From JACQAI01 sp035507915 (GTDB taxonomy: Bacteria > Pseudomonadota > Alphaproteobacteria > Elsterales > Elsteraceae), in the NCBI GenBank assembly GCA_035507915.1, contig DATJNS010000326.1, positions 1 through 8,003 of the forward strand: a stretch of DNA of 8,003 bases, written 5' to 3'. Positions 1 to 6,733 of this stretch are shown here, piece by piece. Position 1 is the stretch's first letter, and every line of letters starts with the position of its first letter. Under the pieces are notes generated by a model. It did no database searches. It was given only the letters and a program-made list of their open reading frames with translations, and was not told the DNA's origin. The translations under genes were made by a program, and so were the position numbers.

Positions 1-1535
1 ACCAGATCATCGGCGTGTAGCGCGGCGTCGGCGTCGAGCCCCTGGTCGAGCGTGCCGGCAATGGTCAAGTCGGTCGTCGTACGGCCGGCAAGCACGACGC
101 CCGTGAGGCTGCGCCACAGCCCGAGATCGGGCGTTTCGACATGCAGCGCAGCATCGAGCCGGCCCTGATCGAGCCCGAGCGCCGCATGCCCCGTCACGCT
201 CGCGAGCGGCGAGCCGATTGCGATCTGTGGCACGTCGACGTGATCGCCCGATTGCTCGGCTGCGATCGTCCAGTGAATGCCGTCGACCGGCGGTGCGCCC
301 GGCGTCTGGATCGTCGCGACCGTGCCCGTCAGCCGAACCGCGGGCGGCGTGGCCGAGATGGATGCCTGGAGGCCCGTCATCGTCGTGGCGCCGGCGACCA
401 GGCGATCGCTGCCGATCTCGGCCGTGATGCGCGGCGCCGTGAGATCGCCGCTCGCCTGCGCGCTGACGCGCAGGGCACCGGCGAGCGGTTGGCCGAGGGC
501 CTTCGACAATGGCGCGAGATCGGGCACATCGAGCATAGCGGTGGCGTCGAGCGATGGCGCGATCCGTCCCGACGCCGTTGCCGCGCCGAGCGGGGTGACG
601 ATCCGGACGCCCGGCATCGAGATGGTGCCGTCCGGCGAGCGCTCGACGCGAAACGCGAGGGTCGTGATGCCGCCGAGCGCGGGTCGCAACGCCGGCGGCA
701 GAACACCCGCGAGCGAGGCGGTGCCGTCGAGTGCGAGCGAAAGGCGGTCGCCGAAACCGACCGTCACACCCGCGTCGAGCTGCACCAGCCCGCCCGCCGC
801 GGCGCGGAGACGGCCGTGCCAGTCGAGCACGGTCCCCGCGCCCGTCAGGTGGACGGCGAGCGGCGGCAACCCCGGCAGCGCGAGCAGGCGCGCCGCGATG
901 CCGCCCTGCGGCTCGTCGTAGTCGACGCCGAGCACGATGCCGGTGCCGCCCGCGGGCGGATGAACCTGGACGGCAAGCCGGCCGGACGCGCCGTCGATGC
1001 GCTCGGCGTCGAGCGTGACGGCGAGCTCGTGCAAATCGCGCGGCAGGCGGGCGCTCGCCGTGAGCGTGAGGACGGCGGGAACGCCGGCCACGCGCGGCGC
1101 GAGCGCGACCCGCTCGACCGTGAGGCGATCGAGCGCGACGGCGAGGGGCAGGCTGCTGCTGCGGCTTGCGCTCTCGCTCGGCGCGGGCGCGCGCATCACG
1201 GCGACGCTGCCGACCTGAACGTCGCGGAGGGCGAGGCGTCCGGCCAGCAGAGCGGCAGGCGACCACGCGATGTCGACATGATCGATCGTCGCCCATGGTC
1301 CGGAGCGATCGGCCAGCGCGACGTCGTCGAGCGTGATGTGCGATACCAGATTGCCGCCGATGCGGGCGATCGCGACGGGGCGATCGGGCGTGCTCGCGAC
1401 CGCGGCGACCTGGCGGCCGAGCCAGTGCTGCGCGGCCGCGCTGGTCTCCAGTCGATAGAGCGCGAGCGCCACGCCGGCTACCCCGACGATCACGAGCGCA
1501 GAGAGCGCGATCATGGCGCGGCGCAGCCAACGCAT
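1..1535 (-). CDS. tamB: Translocation and assembly module subunit TamB, N-terminal part (cut by window edge)
   Basis: TamB is an inner-membrane-anchored, periplasm-spanning protein that works with the outer-membrane barrel TamA in outer-membrane protein assembly and lipid transport (family knowledge). I translated the frame by hand: it is open from the ATG at 1535 to the left edge, 511 codons without a stop. It starts MRWLRRAMIALSALVIVGVA, a positively charged start followed by a single hydrophobic anchor (about residues 7-26). Next comes a stretch typical of the TamB N-terminus, with segments such as ITLDDVALADRSGPWATID and WSPAALLAGRLALRDVQVG, then long alternating polar/hydrophobic beta-rich sequence as expected for the lipid-binding groove. 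The C-terminal DUF490/TamB domain lies outside the window. The start is set by the tamA stop: TGATG overlaps by one base, and an AGG lies about 9 bases upstream inside tamA, suggesting translational coupling. The identity rests on sequence style plus position directly after tamA. Confidence 0.9.
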   Translation of the reverse strand, partial: MRWLRRAMIALSALVIVGVAGVALALYRLETSAAAQHWLGRQVAAVASTPDRPVAIARIGGNLVSHITLDDVALADRSGPWATIDHVDIAWSPAALLAGRLALRDVQVGSVAVMRAPAPSESASRSSSLPLAVALDRLTVERVALAPRVAGVPAVLTLTASARLPRDLHELAVTLDAERIDGASGRLAVQVHPPAGGTGIVLGVDYDEPQGGIAARLLALPGLPPLAVHLTGAGTVLDWHGRLRAAAGGLVQLDAGVTVGFGDRLSLALDGTASLAGVLPPALRPALGGITTLAFRVERSPDGTISMPGVRIVTPLGAATASGRIAPSLDATAMLDVPDLAPLSKALGQPLAGALRVSAQASGDLTAPRITAEIGSDRLVAGATTMTGLQASISATPPAVRLTGTVATIQTPGAPPVDGIHWTIAAEQSGDHVDVPQIAIGSPLASVTGHAALGLDQGRLDAALHVETPDLGLWRSLTGVVLAGRTTTDLTIAGTLDQGLDADAALHADDL

Positions 1536-3328
1536 CAGAACGCCTGGCCCAGGCTGATGTAGAACTGCACGGCGTCGTCGATGCCGGATCGGCGCTGGAA
1601 CGGCGCTGCCAGATCGATGCGGATCGGTCCGATCGAGGTGTAGTAGCGCGCGCCGAGGCCGCCGCCGGCGAACATGCGTCCCTGGAGCTCGGGGAACGTG
1701 GTCGGATAGACGCTGCCGGCCTCGGCGAACGGCACCAGCCCGATCGTGTCGGTGATCTTGATCCGCAGCTCGACGCCGGCCTGGGCTTCGGACGCGCCGC
1801 CGACCGGGTTCTTGAAGGCATCGACCGGTCCGGCGAGTTGGTAGCCGTAGCCGCGCACCGAGCCGCCGCCGCCGGCATAGAAGCGCTCGGAAAATGGAAT
1901 TTGGTCCCGCGATGCCCCCGGGATGCTGCCGAGCTCGCCCCACAGCGCGCCGACCCAGCGGCTCTCGGCGTCGAACGCATGGTAGTAGGTCTGTCGACCG
2001 CGCAGCACGAGGAAGCCCGGCTGGCTGGCGATCGGCAGATAGGGCGCGCCGGTGAGCGTCAGGCGTCCGCCATGGGTCGGGTCGAGCAGGCTGCCGCTGG
2101 TGTCGTGCGACAACGTGACGGGAAAGCCGACGAGATGCTCGTCGAACGGCTCGCCGTTGCGGACGACGTGGGCCTCCTCGAGCTTGGTGCCGTAGGTCAG
2201 CTTCCAATCTTCCCACAGCGTGCGCTCGACGCCGGCGGTCGCCACGAAGCGACGGACGTCGAACGTATTGGTGATCTCGTCGCGATACTCGAGGCCGAGC
2301 AGCAGCGCCTGGTCAGGATCGAGGAACAGATCGGGCTGTCGGTAGTTCAGCGTCGCGAGCTGTTGGCGTTGGGCGTAGCTCGCGTTCGCCGAGAGCTTCT
2401 CGCCCTCGTGGAACAGGTCGCGATCCTCCCAGCTGGCGTTGGCGCCCGCCCCGAAATTGGTCGAGTAGCTGATGCCGGCACCGATCGTGTGGCGCGCGCG
2501 CTCGACGACGGCAACGGTCACGGGAACCGCGTCGGCGTGCGCGAGGTCCGCCGGATAGTCGACCTGGACCGACGAGAACAGCCCGCTATCGGCCAGGTTG
2601 CCGCGGGTCTTTTCGATGGCGACCGAGGTCAGCAAGGCGCCGGGCTTGAGCGTGATGCGCCGGCGCACGAACGCCTCGGTGACGCGATCGAGGCCGGTGA
2701 CCGCGATCGTGCCGACATGCGCGACCGGTCCGGGATCGACCTGCAGCGAGATCGCGGCGGTATGCGAGGCGTGATCGATGACGACGCGGCGGTCGGTCAC
2801 CATGGCGAACACGTAGCCCTTGGCGCCGTACTCCCGTTCGACCTTGTGATCGGCGTCGGCGATCGTGGCGCCGGCCGCCGCGGTGCCGGTCGCCACGCCG
2901 ATCGCCTTGCGGTCGATCGGCACGCGGGGCGCGGCGCCGCCGGGCATCTCGGTCACGCTGTAGGGCCCGATCGTGTAGAGCGGACCCGGATCGACCGTGA
3001 TGGTCGCCGTCGGCGGCCGGGCGTGACTGTCGACGGTGACGCGCACGGTCCCGTCGTAGTAGCCGAGCGCGCGCATCGCCGCTTCGATCGTGCCGCGATC
3101 GCGCCGTGCGCGCTGCTCCAGGATCTCGGGCGGCGGCGTCGCCTCGGCGGCCCGCTTCATGAGCTCCGAGACCTGCTTCACGGTGCCGGCAACCGCGTCG
3201 CTGCCGTTGCCCGTGATCCTGACGACGTAACCCTTGGCCGCGGCGTCGCCGGCGTCGATACAGAGTCCGATCACCAGGAGCGACGCGGCCCCCGCCCACG
3301 CTCGGACCGTCGGCGCCCGGATACCCAT
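1535..3328 (-). CDS. tamA: Autotransporter/translocation assembly module outer-membrane protein TamA (Omp85 family)
   Basis: 597 residues, matching the usual TamA length. TamA is an outer-membrane beta barrel of the BamA/Omp85 superfamily that partners TamB. A hydrophobic stretch (about residues 10-31, ending near DAAAKG) reads as a signal peptide. Residues about 33-275 have the pattern of POTRA domains: RALGYYDGTVRVTVD near 86-100, VDPGPLYTIGPYSV near 112-124, VDPGPVAHVGTIAVTGLDRV near 197-216, and TRGNLADSGLFSSVQVDYP near 241-259. Residues about 280-597 are the barrel. It carries the Omp85 lid motif GGGGSVRGYGYQ (about 486-497, core VRGYGY), then PFAEAGSVY and GPIRIDLAAPF, and ends in a beta-signal with a terminal Phe (FYISLGQAF). 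The ATG at 3328 is preceded by an in-frame TAG 6 bases upstream (3335-3337), which limits extension; I see no clear Shine-Dalgarno. It lies 61 bp downstream of the hydratase gene on the same strand and overlaps tamB by one base. Confidence 0.95.
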   Translation of the reverse strand: MGIRAPTVRAWAGAASLLVIGLCIDAGDAAAKGYVVRITGNGSDAVAGTVKQVSELMKRAAEATPPPEILEQRARRDRGTIEAAMRALGYYDGTVRVTVDSHARPPTATITVDPGPLYTIGPYSVTEMPGGAAPRVPIDRKAIGVATGTAAAGATIADADHKVEREYGAKGYVFAMVTDRRVVIDHASHTAAISLQVDPGPVAHVGTIAVTGLDRVTEAFVRRRITLKPGALLTSVAIEKTRGNLADSGLFSSVQVDYPADLAHADAVPVTVAVVERARHTIGAGISYSTNFGAGANASWEDRDLFHEGEKLSANASYAQRQQLATLNYRQPDLFLDPDQALLLGLEYRDEITNTFDVRRFVATAGVERTLWEDWKLTYGTKLEEAHVVRNGEPFDEHLVGFPVTLSHDTSGSLLDPTHGGRLTLTGAPYLPIASQPGFLVLRGRQTYYHAFDAESRWVGALWGELGSIPGASRDQIPFSERFYAGGGGSVRGYGYQLAGPVDAFKNPVGGASEAQAGVELRIKITDTIGLVPFAEAGSVYPTTFPELQGRMFAGGGLGARYYTSIGPIRIDLAAPFQRRSGIDDAVQFYISLGQAF

Positions 3329-3389
3329 ACGGGTCTAACTGCACGCGCCGCGCTTTGGTTGCACCCCCCGGATCGGGCAGCGAAATGGC

Positions 3390-4163
3390 CTAGCGCGTGA
3401 AGGTGACGCGGACCGTGCCCAGGCCGTCGAAGGTCGCCACGGCGGTGTCGCCGGGTTGAGCGAACGGCATGCCGACGCACGAGCCGGTGGTCACGATCTG
3501 GCCGGCCTTGAGTCCGCCGTCGCGCCCGGTCAGATGGTTGGCGAGCCAGACCACCGCGACGATCGGATCGCCGGACGGGCAGCCGCCGACCTTGTCGACC
3601 AGGGTCTTGCCGCCGAGCTCGAGCCGCACGCGCAGCGCCGCGAGGTCGAGCTTGCGCCAGTCGGCGACCGGCGCGCCGTAGACGAATGCGCCATTGCCGA
3701 CATTGTCGGCCAGCTTGTCGAACGGCGCGGCCTTGAGGAATTGCTTCAGGCGGGTATGCACGATCTCGATCGCCGGGCAGACGCCGTCGATCGCCGCCTC
3801 GACGTCGGCGCGATCGTACGGCCGGTCGCGCGGCGGCAGGTCGCGGCCCAGCCGCACCGCGATCTCGGCCTCGACGCCGAGCATCGGCACCTCGGACGCC
3901 GCGATCGACAGCGGGCTCGGATGGACCAGCGAGGCGAACAGGGGCGCGCAAGTCGCCGGGCCACCGGGCGGCGTGGCGACCTTCCAGCCGCCCGCGCGTT
4001 CGCCGAGCAGGGCCATGACGGTGTCCTGGATGGCGAACGCGGCGGCGTCGCTTGCCGGCTGGAGCGCGGCGGGCAGACCGTCGAGCTGCTGTCGATTCCG
4101 GCGGGCGGCGACCAGGAGCTCGGCAGCCTGGCGTACGGCGGGTTGCGTGGCGGGATCCGGCAT
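3390..4163 (-). CDS. 2-keto-4-pentenoate hydratase-like protein (MhpD / fumarylacetoacetate hydrolase superfamily)
   Basis: 257 residues, the usual size of MhpD-type hydratases. These cytoplasmic, divalent-metal enzymes add water to 2-hydroxy-dienoates or decarboxylate related 2-oxo acids in meta-cleavage pathways of aromatic catabolism. Visible signatures in order: GWKVA (about 59-63), where the family has a GxK substrate/metal region; GVEAEIAVRL (96-105), with the paired metal-ligand glutamates E98 and E100; AIEIVHTRL (131-139), with the likely third ligand E133; DNVGNGAFVYG (153-163); DPIVAVVWLANHL (199-211); and GLKAGQIVTTGS (217-228). The N-terminal helices (AAELLVAARRNRQQLDGL) also match. 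The start at 4163 is supported by a GAGGGAG ribosome-binding site with a 7-base spacer. No ring-cleavage dioxygenase, aldolase or dehydrogenase is adjacent, so the substrate cannot be told; related decarboxylase or hydratase roles remain possible. It is the first of three same-strand genes ahead of tamA and tamB. Confidence 0.88.
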   Translation of the reverse strand: MPDPATQPAVRQAAELLVAARRNRQQLDGLPAALQPASDAAAFAIQDTVMALLGERAGGWKVATPPGGPATCAPLFASLVHPSPLSIAASEVPMLGVEAEIAVRLGRDLPPRDRPYDRADVEAAIDGVCPAIEIVHTRLKQFLKAAPFDKLADNVGNGAFVYGAPVADWRKLDLAALRVRLELGGKTLVDKVGGCPSGDPIVAVVWLANHLTGRDGGLKAGQIVTTGSCVGMPFAQPGDTAVATFDGLGTVRVTFTR

Positions 4164-4170
4164 GCGCGTG

Positions 4171-4177
4171 CTCCCTC
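4171..4177 (-). promoter_or_regulatory. Ribosome-binding site of the hydratase gene
   Basis: On the minus strand this reads GAGGGAG, a strong match to the anti-Shine-Dalgarno complement, with 7 bases between it and the ATG at 4163. It fixes the start of the MhpD-like gene. Confidence 0.7.
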
Positions 4178-4201
4178 GCTTGGAGGCGGCGGGGTTTTTG
4201 C

Positions 4202-4230
4202 TATATATGCCTGAGATTACTCGGAATTAA
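4202..4230 (-). promoter_or_regulatory. Candidate sigma-70-type promoter for the hydratase (and possibly tamA-tamB)
   Basis: On the minus strand TATATA (4207 to 4202) is a good -10 candidate, in one of the few AT-rich spots of the window. Seventeen bases upstream lies TTAATT (4230 to 4225), a weak -35 (3 of 6 bases match TTGACA). Transcription would begin near 4195, giving a leader of about 30 bases with the GAGGGAG ribosome-binding site. It is inferred from sequence only; the -35 is poor. Confidence 0.35.
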
Positions 4231-4350
4231 TGACGGCGACAGTGGCCTGACACGTCGACGGCGTAGAGTGGCGATAGAGCCTTCATCGCTTCAGGTCACG
4301 CCGCCATGGCACTGCATCTTGCGACCGACACTCCGACGGAAGCCCCCGAC

Positions 4351-5031
4351 ATGCGGATCCTGGTCATCGAGGACGACGCCGACACCGCGGCCTACATGGT
4401 CAAGGGCCTCAAGGAAAGCGGCTACGTGGTCGACCACGCCGCCGACGGGCGCGACGGCATGTTCCATGCCATGAGCGGCAATTACGACGCGCTGATCGTC
4501 GACCGCATGCTGCCCAACGTCGACGGCCTGTCGATCATCCAGGCGATCCGCACGGCGGGGATCAAGACCCCGGCCCTGATCCTGAGCGCGCTCGGCGCGG
4601 TCGACGATCGCGTCAAGGGCCTCAAGGCCGGCGGCGACGACTACCTGACCAAGCCCTACGCGTTCTCGGAGCTGCTCGCGCGCATCGAGGTGATGCTCCG
4701 GCGCAGCGGCGGCAGCACGGTCGAGACCAAGCTCCGGGTCGCCGATCTCGAGATGGATCTGCTGGCGCGCACCGTCATGCGCAACGGCCAGGAGATCGAC
4801 GTCCAGCCGCGCGAGTTCCTGCTGCTCGAATATCTGATGCGCAACGCCGGCCACGTCGTGACGCGCACCATGTTGCTCGAGCATGTTTGGGATTATCATT
4901 TCGATCCGCAGACCAACGTGATCGATGTCCACATCAGCCGCCTGCGGCAGAAGATCGACAAGGGTTTCCCCAAGCCGCTGCTCCACACCGTGCGCGGCGC
5001 CGGCTACTGCCTGCGCGCGCCCACGGACTAG
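4351..5031 (+). CDS. OmpR/PhoB-family DNA-binding response regulator
   Basis: 226 residues from the chosen ATG, the standard length for this family. It is the cytoplasmic output half of the two-component system encoded with the next gene. The receiver domain (1-118) begins MRILVIEDD, with acidic residues E7, D8 and D9, the phospho-acceptor D51 in ALIVDRMLPNVDG, S79 in LILSA, and K101 in DDYLTKPYAF. The winged-helix effector domain (about 128-224) has REFLLLEYLMRNAGHVVTR, the recognition-helix region DPQTNVIDVHISRLRQKID, and the wing TVRGAGYCLR. All catalytic positions are intact. An in-frame ATG at 4306 would add 15 residues (MALHLATDTPTEAPD). I prefer 4351 because it gives the canonical N-terminus and has GGAAG 8 bases upstream, whereas 4306 has only a weak AGG. 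The stop is 39 bases before the kinase start. It may autoregulate, but its target genes cannot be read from the sequence. Confidence 0.95.
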   Translation: MRILVIEDDADTAAYMVKGLKESGYVVDHAADGRDGMFHAMSGNYDALIVDRMLPNVDGLSIIQAIRTAGIKTPALILSALGAVDDRVKGLKAGGDDYLTKPYAFSELLARIEVMLRRSGGSTVETKLRVADLEMDLLARTVMRNGQEIDVQPREFLLLEYLMRNAGHVVTRTMLLEHVWDYHFDPQTNVIDVHISRLRQKIDKGFPKPLLHTVRGAGYCLRAPTD

Positions 5032-5049
5032 GCCCGCGCGGCGCGGGCC
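5031..5049 (+). repeat. Perfect GC-rich inverted repeat between regulator and kinase genes
   Basis: The 9-base arms GGCCCGCGC and GCGCGGGCC flank a single central G, starting on the last base of the regulator's stop codon. In RNA it would fold as a 7-8 bp GC stem with a small loop. No T tract follows, so it is not a standard intrinsic terminator. It could stabilise the upstream mRNA or tune the regulator-to-kinase ratio (inference). Chance is possible at this base composition. Confidence 0.5.
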
Positions 5050-5070
5050 CGTCCGGCGGAACGGTCGGCG

Positions 5071-6483
5071 ATGCGCCTGAAGGCGGTCCGGACCTGGGCC
5101 TTCCGGGTCGTCGTCCTCTATATCGGGCTGTTCGCGCTGTCGGTCCTGACGCTGCTCGGATTCATCTACGTCACCACCGTCGGCTTCATCGACCGGCAAA
5201 TCAACGCGACCATCACGGCCGAGATCAACGGCCTGTCGGAGAGCTATCACGAGCATGGCCTGTCCGGCCTGGTGCAGGTGATCGACGAGCGCATCGCCGC
5301 CGACCGCGCCGGTGACAGCATCTATCTGCTCACCGATTCCGACTATCAGCCGGTCACCGGCAACCTGCCGCGCTGGCCGGGCGACGTCGAGCGCCAGGGC
5401 CGCTGGGCCAACTTCGAGATTCCCGCGGGCGAGCGCGCAGGCGGCGGCGACGGCGGCCCGATCTCGGTGCGCGCCATGTCGTTCCTGCTGTCGGAGGGCT
5501 ATCATCTCCTGGTCGGCCGCAATCTGCGCGAGCGCCAGAACTTCGAGGAGCTGATCGAGCAATCGCTGGTGTGGTCGCTGATCATCACGGTCGCGCTCGG
5601 CATGCTGGGCGGGGTGATCATGAGCCGCGACATGCGCCGCCGCCTCGAAGCGATCAACCGTACCACTTTGCGGATCATGCACGGCGACCTGCACGAGCGC
5701 ATCCCGGTGACCGGCAGCGACGACGAGTTCGACCAGCTGTCGGTCAATCTCAACAACATGCTGCAGCAGATCGACCGGCTGCTGCTGGCGATGCGCGAGG
5801 TCACCGACAATGTCGCGCACGACCTGCGCAGCCCGCTGACCCGGCTCAAGTCGCGGCTCGAGGTCGCGCTGCTGACGCCGAAGAGCTCCGAGCAGTATCG
5901 CCACGCGATCGAGCAGACCGTGCAGGAGACCGACAACATCCTGACGACCTTCAACGCGCTGCTGTCGATCGCCCAGGCCGAGGGCGGCGCCGCGCGCGGC
6001 GACATGGAGCCGCTCGACATGACGATGCTGTGCGCCGACGTGGCCGAGCTCTACGAGCCGGTCGCCGAGGCGCGCCACCTGACCTTGACGGCCGCGCTCG
6101 CCGACAGCGCGCCGATCAAGGGGAACCGTCATCTGTTGTTCCAGGCGATCGCCAACCTGATCGACAACGCGATCAAGTACAGCACGCCCGACGGCAGCAT
6201 CACGCTGTCGGTCAACATCGCCGGCGACGTGGTCGAGGTCGTGGTCGCCGATTGCGGCCCGGGCATCCCGGAGGCCGATCGCGAACGCGTGCTCCAGCGC
6301 TTCGTGCGCCTCGAGCAGAGCCGCACGACGCCCGGGAACGGGCTGGGCCTGAGCCTGGTCACCGCGGTCATGACCCTGCACGGCGGCAGCCTGGTGCTCG
6401 ACGACAACCAGCCCGGTCTCAAGGCGACCCTGCGCCTGCCGCTCGCGGCGGCCGCCGCCACGGCGCCGGCGCGCGCCGCATAG
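5071..6483 (+). CDS. Membrane sensor histidine kinase (HAMP-HisKA-HATPase_c)
   Basis: 470 residues. It is the sensor partner of the preceding response regulator: it autophosphorylates on His and passes phosphate to D51 of the regulator. The order is a basic N-terminus, TM1 (about 12-37), a periplasmic sensor domain of roughly 125 residues (38-164) containing DSDYQPVTGNLPRWPGD, TM2 (about 165-185), HAMP (about 186-240; RRRLEAINRTTLRIMHGDL), and HisKA with H-box DNVAHDLRSPLTRLKSRLE (phospho-acceptor H250). The ATPase domain carries the N-box ANLIDNAIKYS (N362/N366), G1 DCGPGIP (394-400), F-box QRFVRLEQSR (409-418) and G2 GNGLGLSLV (422-430). All catalytic motifs are present. The signal is unknown; the sensor domain shows no metal-binding clusters or cofactor motifs. 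The ribosome-binding site is weak (GGCGGAA, about 11 bases upstream). The C-terminus ends in a low-complexity Ala-rich tail (about 459-470). The HDLRSPL H-box resembles QseC/alphaproteobacterial kinases rather than HELRTPL types. Confidence 0.95.
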   Translation: MRLKAVRTWAFRVVVLYIGLFALSVLTLLGFIYVTTVGFIDRQINATITAEINGLSESYHEHGLSGLVQVIDERIAADRAGDSIYLLTDSDYQPVTGNLPRWPGDVERQGRWANFEIPAGERAGGGDGGPISVRAMSFLLSEGYHLLVGRNLRERQNFEELIEQSLVWSLIITVALGMLGGVIMSRDMRRRLEAINRTTLRIMHGDLHERIPVTGSDDEFDQLSVNLNNMLQQIDRLLLAMREVTDNVAHDLRSPLTRLKSRLEVALLTPKSSEQYRHAIEQTVQETDNILTTFNALLSIAQAEGGAARGDMEPLDMTMLCADVAELYEPVAEARHLTLTAALADSAPIKGNRHLLFQAIANLIDNAIKYSTPDGSITLSVNIAGDVVEVVVADCGPGIPEADRERVLQRFVRLEQSRTTPGNGLGLSLVTAVMTLHGGSLVLDDNQPGLKATLRLPLAAAAATAPARAA

Positions 6484-6619
6484 GGGGAGTCAACCGACCG
6501 GGACCTCCCGCCCGGCGGCCGGAAAACTGATCACCGATGAGGCAGCGGAGGCTGCAACGGCGTTCTCTGGAGGCCCCGCTCACGCGTAGCGTCGAGATCG
6601 CATCACGCGGCTCCCTGGT

Positions 6620-6641
6620 ATTGCGTGCAGAAGACCGCAAT
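6620..6641. repeat. Inverted repeat ATTGCG-N10-CGCAAT
   Basis: Perfect 6-base arms (6620-6625 and 6636-6641) are separated by 10 bases. It lies about 93 bases upstream of the TonB/TolA-like start. The arms are AT-containing, which makes them less likely than GC-only stems to arise by composition alone. It could be a dimeric regulator site or an RNA hairpin; no regulator family is recognised. Confidence 0.35.
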
Positions 6642-6674
6642 CAGATTGGTTAGACGCACGCTGAGCCCCGGCAG

Positions 6675-6709
6675 TGTGTCGAGCTCACAGATATCCGTGA
6701 TAGGATCAC
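6675..6709 (+). promoter_or_regulatory. Candidate operator/promoter region of the TonB/TolA-like gene
   Basis: Alternating GTG/CAC half-sites occur in a row: TGTGT (6675), TCACA (6685), GTGAT (6697) and ATCAC (6705). TCACAGATATCCGTGA (6685-6700) is a 16-base palindrome with one mismatched pair. GTGAT-AGG-ATCAC (6697-6709) is a second dyad sharing its right half. A weak -10-like TAGGAT (6701-6706) lies inside the second dyad, with no good -35. The position, 25-58 bases before the GTG start, fits a regulator-binding region, but the binding protein is unknown. Confidence 0.35.
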
Positions 6710-6721
6710 GCGCTCAACCTC

Positions 6722-6727
6722 GAGAGG
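6722..6727 (+). promoter_or_regulatory. Ribosome-binding site deciding the GTG start of the TonB/TolA-like gene
   Basis: GAGAGG lies 6 bases before the GTG at 6734. This is the best-spaced purine-rich site, although GGGG before the ATG at 6749 and GGGTGG before the ATG at 6764 are also usable, so the start remains uncertain. Confidence 0.5.
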
Positions 6728-6733
6728 CTACCT

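Larger units (their letters stand above)
4164..4305. promoter_or_regulatory. Divergent intergenic region between the hydratase gene and the two-component system
   Basis: About 140 bases separate two divergently transcribed units. The region contains an AT-rich core (about 4195-4232) inside otherwise very GC-rich sequence, with the candidate minus-strand promoter. Two ATTA tetramers start exactly 10 bases apart (4216 and 4226), the spacing typical of tandem half-sites bound by OmpR-family regulators. I could not identify a convincing plus-strand -10/-35 pair for the response-regulator gene. If the upstream ATG at 4306 is not used, the leader extends to 4350. Confidence 0.4.
6484..6733. other. 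Noncoding gap with several dyad symmetries
   Basis: This 250-base stretch between the kinase gene and the TonB/TolA-like gene shows no convincing gene on either strand. It contains a bulged GGGAG..CTCCC stem just after the kinase stop (about 6485-6509), GCAGC-GGAG-GCTGC (6542-6555), CGCGT..ACGCG with an inner GCG/CGC (6583-6609), ATTGCG-N10-CGCAAT (6620-6641), and the GTGA/TCAC cluster at 6675-6709. No stem is followed by a T run, so I do not call an intrinsic terminator. GC-rich DNA yields such stems by chance. Confidence 0.4.

Noticed and set aside
141..1562. Long open frame on the plus strand opposite tamB
   Set aside because: It is in exact codon register with tamB on the other strand, is rich in Arg/Asp/Glu/Gly repeats, and has no recognisable fold. 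This is the expected shadow of a GC-rich gene.
7..1980. 657-residue minus-strand frame spanning the tamA/tamB junction
   Set aside because: It is Arg/Ser/Pro-rich low-complexity sequence crossing the boundary of two real genes in another frame.
1838..3400. 520-codon plus-strand frame opposite tamA
   Set aside because: It is an antisense shadow of tamA with biased amino-acid content and no family resemblance.
4171..4200. GC stretch followed by TTTTT as a plus-strand terminator
   Set aside because: No plus-strand gene ends upstream of it, and the stem (CTCC..GGAG) is only 4 bp.
4291..6381. 696-codon minus-strand frame opposite the two-component genes
   Set aside because: It consists of Asp/Arg/His/Gln-rich composition-driven sequence opposite two proteins with complete catalytic motifs. 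No domain is recognisable.
6485..6509. GGGAG..CTCCC stem just after the kinase stop, as an intrinsic terminator
   Set aside because: The stem is bulged, the loop is about 10 bases, and no T run follows.
6675..6689. CRP site (TGTGT-N5-TCACA)
   Set aside because: The half-sites are separated by 5 rather than 6 bases and the left half ends in T, so it does not fit the consensus.
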